Shown one piece after another: positions 7,217 through 9,651 of a stretch of DNA of 9,651 nt; position 1 is the first letter of the stretch; every line of letters begins with the position of its first letter. Under the pieces are notes generated by a model, which saw only the letters and a program-made list of their open reading frames with translations, made no database searches and was not told where the DNA came from. The position numbers were made by a program, and so were the translations under genes. Source of the DNA: Hyphomicrobiaceae bacterium (GTDB taxonomy: Bacteria > Pseudomonadota > Alphaproteobacteria > Rhizobiales > Hyphomicrobiaceae); NCBI GenBank assembly GCA_020442225.1, contig JAGRKR010000057.1, positions 1 through 9,651 on the forward strand, read 5' to 3'.

Positions 7217-7256
7217 CGATCCCGCGCAGAGGCTACGATTGCGGAGACACGAGGCC

Positions 7257-7568
7257 ATGATCCTCTCGACTTCAGACCAAGCCGACGACCGACCCATCCG
7301 GCGCGGCAACCTGCTGCATGCCAACGCCATCAGCGGCGCAAACATCATCCGGGACATGCGGGAAGCCGTCACCAACACGATCGGCGGCCACATGACCCGC
7401 TACGAATCGCTGCTCGACAAGACGATCGACCGCGCGCTCCAGGAACTCACCCGACGCGCCGAGGCCCAGGGCTACGACGGACTCGTTGGTGTGCGCATCG
7501 TGCACCCGACCATCACCACGGGGGCCATCGCCGTCGTCGTCTTCGGCACAGGCTTCAACTTTGCCTGA
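7257..7568 (+). CDS. YbjQ-like (UPF0145, DUF74) protein
   Basis: A 103-residue protein, the usual size for the YbjQ/UPF0145 family, small proteins that form oligomeric rings and are often labelled heavy-metal-binding on structural grounds, without a firmly known role. Seen: SGANIIRDMREAVTNTIGGHMTRYESLLDKTIDRALQELTRRAEAQGYDGLVGVRI (26-81), which fits the family pattern of an R-D core, a GG-x-x-x-x-Y-E turn, an amphipathic helix and a GVR strand, ending in a GTG-F strand (97-100) where the family often has GTAV. There is no signal peptide, so it is cytoplasmic. ATG 7257 is preceded by GGAG and GAGG stretches. It lies 77 bases after the 608-residue gene on the same strand and may be co-transcribed, though a small hairpin lies between. 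An in-frame upstream extension to 7053 overlaps the previous gene and is unlikely. Confidence 0.85.
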   Translation: MILSTSDQADDRPIRRGNLLHANAISGANIIRDMREAVTNTIGGHMTRYESLLDKTIDRALQELTRRAEAQGYDGLVGVRIVHPTITTGAIAVVVFGTGFNFA

Positions 7569-7678
7569 GGAGCTGTGCGTATACCCCTGGCGGGGCTGGT
7601 AACGCCGGGCCAAGCTGGTATAAGGCGCAGCGCGTCGTGGCCTGATCTCGAGGTTGGGTCTTGTCCGTGACGGCGCCG

Positions 7679-7708
7679 GGGGCGCGGCACTGACAGGTGC
7701 CGAGCCCC
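7679..7708 (+). other. Strong stem-loop in the gap after the YbjQ-like gene
   Basis: GGGGC (7679-7683) pairs with GCCCC (7704-7708), and CGGCAC (7685-7690) with GTGCCG (7697-7702), leaving one G-A mismatch and a TGACAG loop: 11 pairs in 30 bases. It lies 110 bases after the YbjQ-like stop and 108 before the next start. No T-run follows. It may be a factor-dependent terminator or part of the small gene's 5' leader. The rest of the 248-bp gap shows no gene. Confidence 0.45.
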
Positions 7709-7800
7709 GATAATGCGCGGGCACGCTGCCTGAGCGCGCAAGCCGCAGAACATTCGGCCGAAGGCACGCATGGACGTGTGCCCACAGCGGCAGGCCAAAC

Positions 7801-7807
7801 GGGGGAG
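7801..7807 (+). promoter_or_regulatory. Ribosome binding site deciding the start of the 58-aa gene
   Basis: GGGGGAG lies 9 bases before the ATG at 7817. It selects this ATG over any longer in-frame version starting further upstream. Confidence 0.6.
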
Positions 7808-7816
7808 TCGACTACG

Positions 7817-7993
7817 ATGGGTCTCAAAGCACCGAGCATTCTGGTCTTTCTGCTCTCTGTCGTCATCGCGGTCTGTGCGCTCGTTGCGTTTCTGTTCAAG
7901 GCGCAGATTCCGCTGATTACCGGCCGGGAGTTCCTGACACTGTTCTTCGCCTACCTGCTTCTGCTGCTCGGCACGGTGATGCGCGGCCTCTGA
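7817..7993 (+). CDS. Small two-helix membrane protein (58 aa)
   Basis: A 58-residue protein beginning MGLKAPSILVFLLSVVIAV. It has two hydrophobic helices, about residues 7-27 (ILVFLLSVVIAVCALVAFLF) and 40-55 (FLTLFFAYLLLLLGTV), joined by a short KAQIPLITGRE loop and ending in MRGL. No enzyme motif is present. From memory, similar tiny proteins (MGxKAPS start, AY-LLLLG near the end) recur as unnamed genes in Rhizobiales genomes, but I cannot verify this. It stands alone on the plus strand, 248 bases after the YbjQ-like gene, and is followed by a long gap. The good ribosome binding site and an unbroken hydrophobic pattern support it as a real gene. Confidence 0.72.
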   Translation: MGLKAPSILVFLLSVVIAVCALVAFLFKAQIPLITGREFLTLFFAYLLLLLGTVMRGL

Positions 7994-8401
7994 CGGTTTC
8001 GCGTCGGCGTCGGCCACGGTCCTGACTGTCACGCTTCCTGAAGCGAGGCGTGATGGCACTGTTGGTTCGTCTTTTGGACCGGCGGGCCTGATTGCGCTGC
8101 CATGTCGCACGCCCTGCCTGGAACAATCGCCTGAAAACACGCTGGTTTTCGCGTCCACGCGGCTTTTCGTCGTCTGGCGCGGCCGCCGGCTATCAATCAC
8201 TCTCACATTCGACAGGTGCCATAGTGGGACCGTTACAGGTCTCCGGATGATGCGTATTTCGGTTTCGGGTGTTTCGGTTCTTGCTGTGGGATGGCCCGGC
8301 ATATCGTGACAGCGCCGGCGCTACTCGACGTATCGCGCAGCAGTATCGGACAAATGTGCATACGCTCCGGCCGCCGCGCCGGTGCCGCCAAGGAGGTGGC
8401 A
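7994..8401. other. Non-coding gap of 408 bases
   Basis: No credible gene is seen on either strand; the frames that stay open encode arginine-rich, low-complexity shadows. It holds a short hairpin 38 bases after the upstream stop (CGCTT at 8032-8036 with AAGCG at 8041-8045), a second one (GAAAAC at 8133-8138 with GTTTTC at 8145-8150), and three TTTCGG hexamers within 21 bases (8257, 8263, 8272). The promoter of the 56-residue gene should lie in its right part, but no clear -35/-10 pair was found. Confidence 0.5.
8390..8397 (+). promoter_or_regulatory. Consensus Shine-Dalgarno of the 56-aa gene
   Basis: AAGGAGGT, a full match to the anti-Shine-Dalgarno sequence, ends 4 bases before the ATG at 8402. 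It is the main evidence that this short reading frame is translated. Confidence 0.65.
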
Positions 8402-8572
8402 ATGAAGAATCAGCGCATCCGACTGCGATATCGCGAGATCGCCGCGGCCCTTGCCCTGACCGTCGCATCGGCCGCGTTCATTGCTGTGACCATCATGAGC
8501 AAATCCTCGCGCCCCGACAGCGCCTCCGTAATTGCCGCCGATCACCCCAAGCCAGGACAATCGGCGCGCTGA
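8402..8572 (+). CDS. Small membrane-anchored or exported protein (56 aa), unknown
   Basis: A 56-residue protein, unrecognised. It begins MKNQRIRLRYREIAAAL, has a basic N-terminus (1-12), one hydrophobic segment (about 13-32, IAAALALTVASAAFIAVTIM), and a polar tail, SKSSRPDSASVIAADHPKPGQSAR. This suits a single-pass inner-membrane protein with a short periplasmic tail, or a signal peptide giving a peptide of about 25 residues. The consensus Shine-Dalgarno site argues for translation. It lies 204 bases upstream of bufA2 on the same strand with a stem-loop between, so any link to the bufferin genes is only positional. Confidence 0.6.
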   Translation: MKNQRIRLRYREIAAALALTVASAAFIAVTIMSKSSRPDSASVIAADHPKPGQSAR

Positions 8573-8602
8573 GCGTGACACCTGGGGCAATGCCGCGAGT
8601 GA

Positions 8603-8624
8603 GCGACGCGCCCTGACGCGTCGC
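8603..8624 (+). other. Stem-loop after the 56-aa gene
   Basis: GCGACGCG (8603-8610) pairs perfectly with CGCGTCGC (8617-8624) around CCCTGA: 8 GC-rich pairs, 30 bases after the stop codon. The location suits a terminator that isolates bufA2, but no T-run follows. The remaining DNA up to 8763 must contain the bufA2 promoter; I could not pick it out. Confidence 0.45.
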
Positions 8625-8763
8625 CGGTGCACCCTCACGGGATTGTGTTACTTCGCTACGGACAGTTGCTTTGCCCCTACGCCCCATTTCACGTCTCCTG
8701 AAGCCGTGTCGTGGGGTCGCAGGCGATCCTTGCGCAGCCTCGACAGACGCGTAGCTGAATACC

Positions 8764-8770
8764 AAGGAGG
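8764..8770 (+). promoter_or_regulatory. Strong Shine-Dalgarno of bufA2
   Basis: AAGGAGG lies 6 bases before the ATG at 8777, an optimal arrangement consistent with high-level translation of a metallophore precursor. Confidence 0.75.
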
Positions 8771-8776
8771 AAGATC

Positions 8777-9049
8777 ATGAAGCTTGCATCCAAGTCCGGC
8801 GCTACGATCGCCGCCGCCGCCGCCAGCCTGCTGATCGCCAGCGCCGCCATCGCCGCACCTTTGACCGTTGCCGCCAAGGGCGACGGCAAGTGCGTCGGCG
8901 CCAACGCCTGCAAGGGCAAGTCGGCGTGTAAGACGGCGAGCAACGCCTGCAAGGGCAAGAACGCCTGCAAGGGCAAGGGCTTCACGCTGACGTCCGCCGA
9001 CGCCTGCAAGAAGGCCGGTGGCAAGTTCCAGGCCGCCAAGAAGGGTTGA
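8777..9049 (+). CDS. bufA2: BufA2-family bufferin precursor (periplasmic RiPP metallophore)
   Basis: A 90-residue exported Cys-rich precursor. The N-terminus MKLASKSGATIAAAAASLLIAS is a Sec-type signal peptide, with likely cleavage near ASAAIA-AP (about 26-27). The mature part has six cysteines (39, 45, 51, 58, 64, 77) in GKCVGANACKGKSACKTAS and NACKGKNACKGKGF, ending DACKKAGGKF. This Cys-Lys-Gly pattern matches the BufA2 type of bufferins, in contrast to BufA1 (DUF2282). Bufferins are full-length exported RiPPs whose cysteines are partly converted to thiooxazole-type heterocycles by BufB with BufC; the product binds copper and protects under metal stress. The bufB gene follows 141 bases downstream, supporting the call. 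Lysine is abundant while acidic residues are few, so the mature peptide is strongly basic. Which cysteines are modified cannot be told from sequence. The BufA2 subtype is assigned from remembered family features. Confidence 0.88.
   Translation: MKLASKSGATIAAAAASLLIASAAIAAPLTVAAKGDGKCVGANACKGKSACKTASNACKGKNACKGKGFTLTSADACKKAGGKFQAAKKG
8903..8977 (+). repeat. Three identical 18-bp repeats inside bufA2
   Basis: AACGCCTGCAAGGGCAAG occurs without any mismatch at 8903-8920, 8942-8959 and 8960-8977, the last two in direct tandem. Each copy encodes Asn-Ala-Cys-Lys-Gly-Lys, and the spacing keeps frame (13 and 6 codons). Between copies one and two lies a diverged relative, Ser-Ala-Cys-Lys-Thr-Ala. Confidence 0.9.
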
Positions 9050-9088
9050 AGGCAGGCACCTGCGAGTGCTTGGCTTGAGAGAACAACC

Positions 9089-9118
9089 GAAGGCTTGGCG
9101 ATTCGTCGCCGAGCCTTC
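9089..9118 (+). promoter_or_regulatory. Strong stem-loop between bufA2 and bufB (probable attenuator or 3'-end stabiliser)
   Basis: GAAGGCTTGGCGA (9089-9101) pairs with TCGCCGAGCCTTC (9106-9118) over 13 positions, with a single G-U wobble and a TTCG tetraloop. It begins 40 bases after the bufA2 stop. No T-run follows, so full intrinsic termination is unlikely. Partial termination or processing leaving a stable bufA2 mRNA 3' end would give more precursor than enzyme. Confidence 0.6.
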
Positions 9119-9131
9119 ATGCGATTGCCCA

Positions 9132-9164
9132 GCGACCGCGGCGGCTCGACACCTCGACGGTCGC
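9132..9164 (+). other. Second, weaker stem-loop before bufB
   Basis: GCGACCG (9132-9138) pairs with CGGTCGC (9158-9164) around a 19-base loop. It lies 27 bases before the bufB ATG, at the edge of its ribosome-binding region, so it could tune bufB translation. Confidence 0.35.
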
Positions 9165-9190
9165 GGCGCCTGTCAGGTAACGTCCAGCTG

Positions 9191-9651
9191 ATGACCAAGC
9201 GGGCACGAGCGATCTCCGACGCGCGTCCGACGGCCGAGAAGTCGGCCTCGACGCGTGAGCGTCTACCGTTCCTGGGTTTCGGCCTCGGCCTCCGGCCGCA
9301 GCATTATTCGGAAATCCTCGACGGCGAGCCTAAGCTCGACTGGTTCGAGATCATTTCCGAGAACTACATGGTGCCGGGCGGCAAGCCCCTGGCGATGCTC
9401 GACCGCATTCGCGCCCGCTACCCCGTCGTCATGCACGGTGTCTCGCTCTCCATCGCCTCGACCGCCGAGCCGAACTACGAGTACCTGGAAGGCCTGAAGG
9501 CGCTCGCCCAGCGGATCGAGCCGCAGTGGATCTCCGATCATCTGTGCTGGACGGGCGTGCACGGCGTCAACCTGCACGACCTGCTCCCCATCCCCTACAC
9601 CGAGGAGGCGCTGTCGCACGTCGTCTCGCGCGTGCACCTCGTGCAGGAGTT
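9191..9651 (+). CDS. bufB: BufB, DUF692 multinuclear iron-containing oxidase, 3' end missing
   Basis: The window holds 153 codons; family members are about 280-300 residues, so roughly half is present. DUF692 enzymes (related to MbnB and TglH) use a cluster of two or three irons in a TIM-barrel to oxidise peptide cysteines with O2. Seen: [13 protein letters not shown] (27-39), the classic opening strand with His38; [11 protein letters not shown] (50-60) with likely iron ligand Glu57; MHGVSLSI (81-88) with His82; and [10 protein letters not shown] (113-122) with Asp116 and His117. These are the conserved first half of the active site. A 26-residue basic, Ser/Ala-rich N-terminal extension precedes the core. 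ATG 9191 is the only ATG before the core; its Shine-Dalgarno (AGGTAA, spaced further than ideal) is weak compared with bufA2. A BufC/DUF2063 gene is expected downstream. Confidence 0.92.
   Translation, partial: MTKRARAISDARPTAEKSASTRERLPFLGFGLGLRPQHYSEILDGEPKLDWFEIISENYMVPGGKPLAMLDRIRARYPVVMHGVSLSIASTAEPNYEYLEGLKALAQRIEPQWISDHLCWTGVHGVNLHDLLPIPYTEEALSHVVSRVHLVQE

Noticed and set aside
7709..7714. GATAAT as a -10 promoter element for the 58-residue gene
   Set aside because: No acceptable -35 lies 16-18 bases upstream, and it directly abuts the stem-loop; not enough to call a promoter.
8573..8776. ECF-sigma-type promoter (GTAACC/CGAA-like) for bufA2
   Set aside because: Bufferin genes in Caulobacter are ECF-sigma controlled, but I found no convincing match with correct spacing in this stretch.
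8903..8977. CRISPR-like array from the regular 18-bp repeats
   Set aside because: The repeats are in frame inside bufA2, have no unique spacers of constant length, and encode the cysteine units.
8689..9198. Minus-strand 169-codon frame antisense to bufA2 with a repetitive Leu-Gln-Ala pattern
   Set aside because: The pattern is simply the reverse reading of the bufA2 repeats; bufA2 has a strong Shine-Dalgarno, signal peptide and family match.

Overview
The window is GC-rich, densely coded DNA. Strong Shine-Dalgarno sites, GTG starts, overlapping genes and the families present point to an alphaproteobacterium, probably Hyphomicrobiales (Rhizobiales). The taxonomic call is an inference from style and gene content; no rRNA or marker gene is present.

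Left half (1-5153, minus strand): a five-gene catabolic cluster, read from right to left. It holds a sodium:solute symporter (SSS family), a creatininase-family amidohydrolase overlapping it by 11 bases, a GntR/FCD repressor-type regulator, a family III CoA-transferase, and the first 313 codons of an acyl-CoA carboxylase carboxyltransferase (beta-type) subunit that runs off the left edge. The last two genes overlap as TGATG. The simplest reading is that an organic acid or amide is imported, hydrolysed, activated to a CoA thioester and carboxylated. The substrate cannot be named from sequence. A 12-bp palindrome of the GT-N2-AC type in front of the regulator is a good candidate for its operator.

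Middle (5154-7568, plus strand): a roughly 200-bp divergent promoter region, then a 608-residue exported or membrane-anchored protein of no recognised family, then a 103-residue YbjQ-like (UPF0145) protein.

Right part (7569-8776): mostly non-coding DNA with several stem-loops and two very small membrane or exported protein genes (58 and 56 residues), each behind a good ribosome binding site.

Right end (8777-9651, plus strand): a bufferin locus. bufA2 encodes a 90-residue exported precursor with six cysteines in Asn-Ala-Cys-Lys-Gly-Lys repeats. It is followed, after a 141-bp spacer carrying a strong stem-loop, by bufB, a DUF692 multinuclear-iron oxidase that continues past the right edge. BufB-type enzymes convert cysteines of the precursor to thiooxazole-type groups, giving a copper-binding periplasmic RiPP metallophore. 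The partner protein BufC (DUF2063) would be expected just beyond the window. This is the most notable system here. The family is recently described rather than unknown, but the repeat structure and the hairpin between precursor and enzyme deserve attention.
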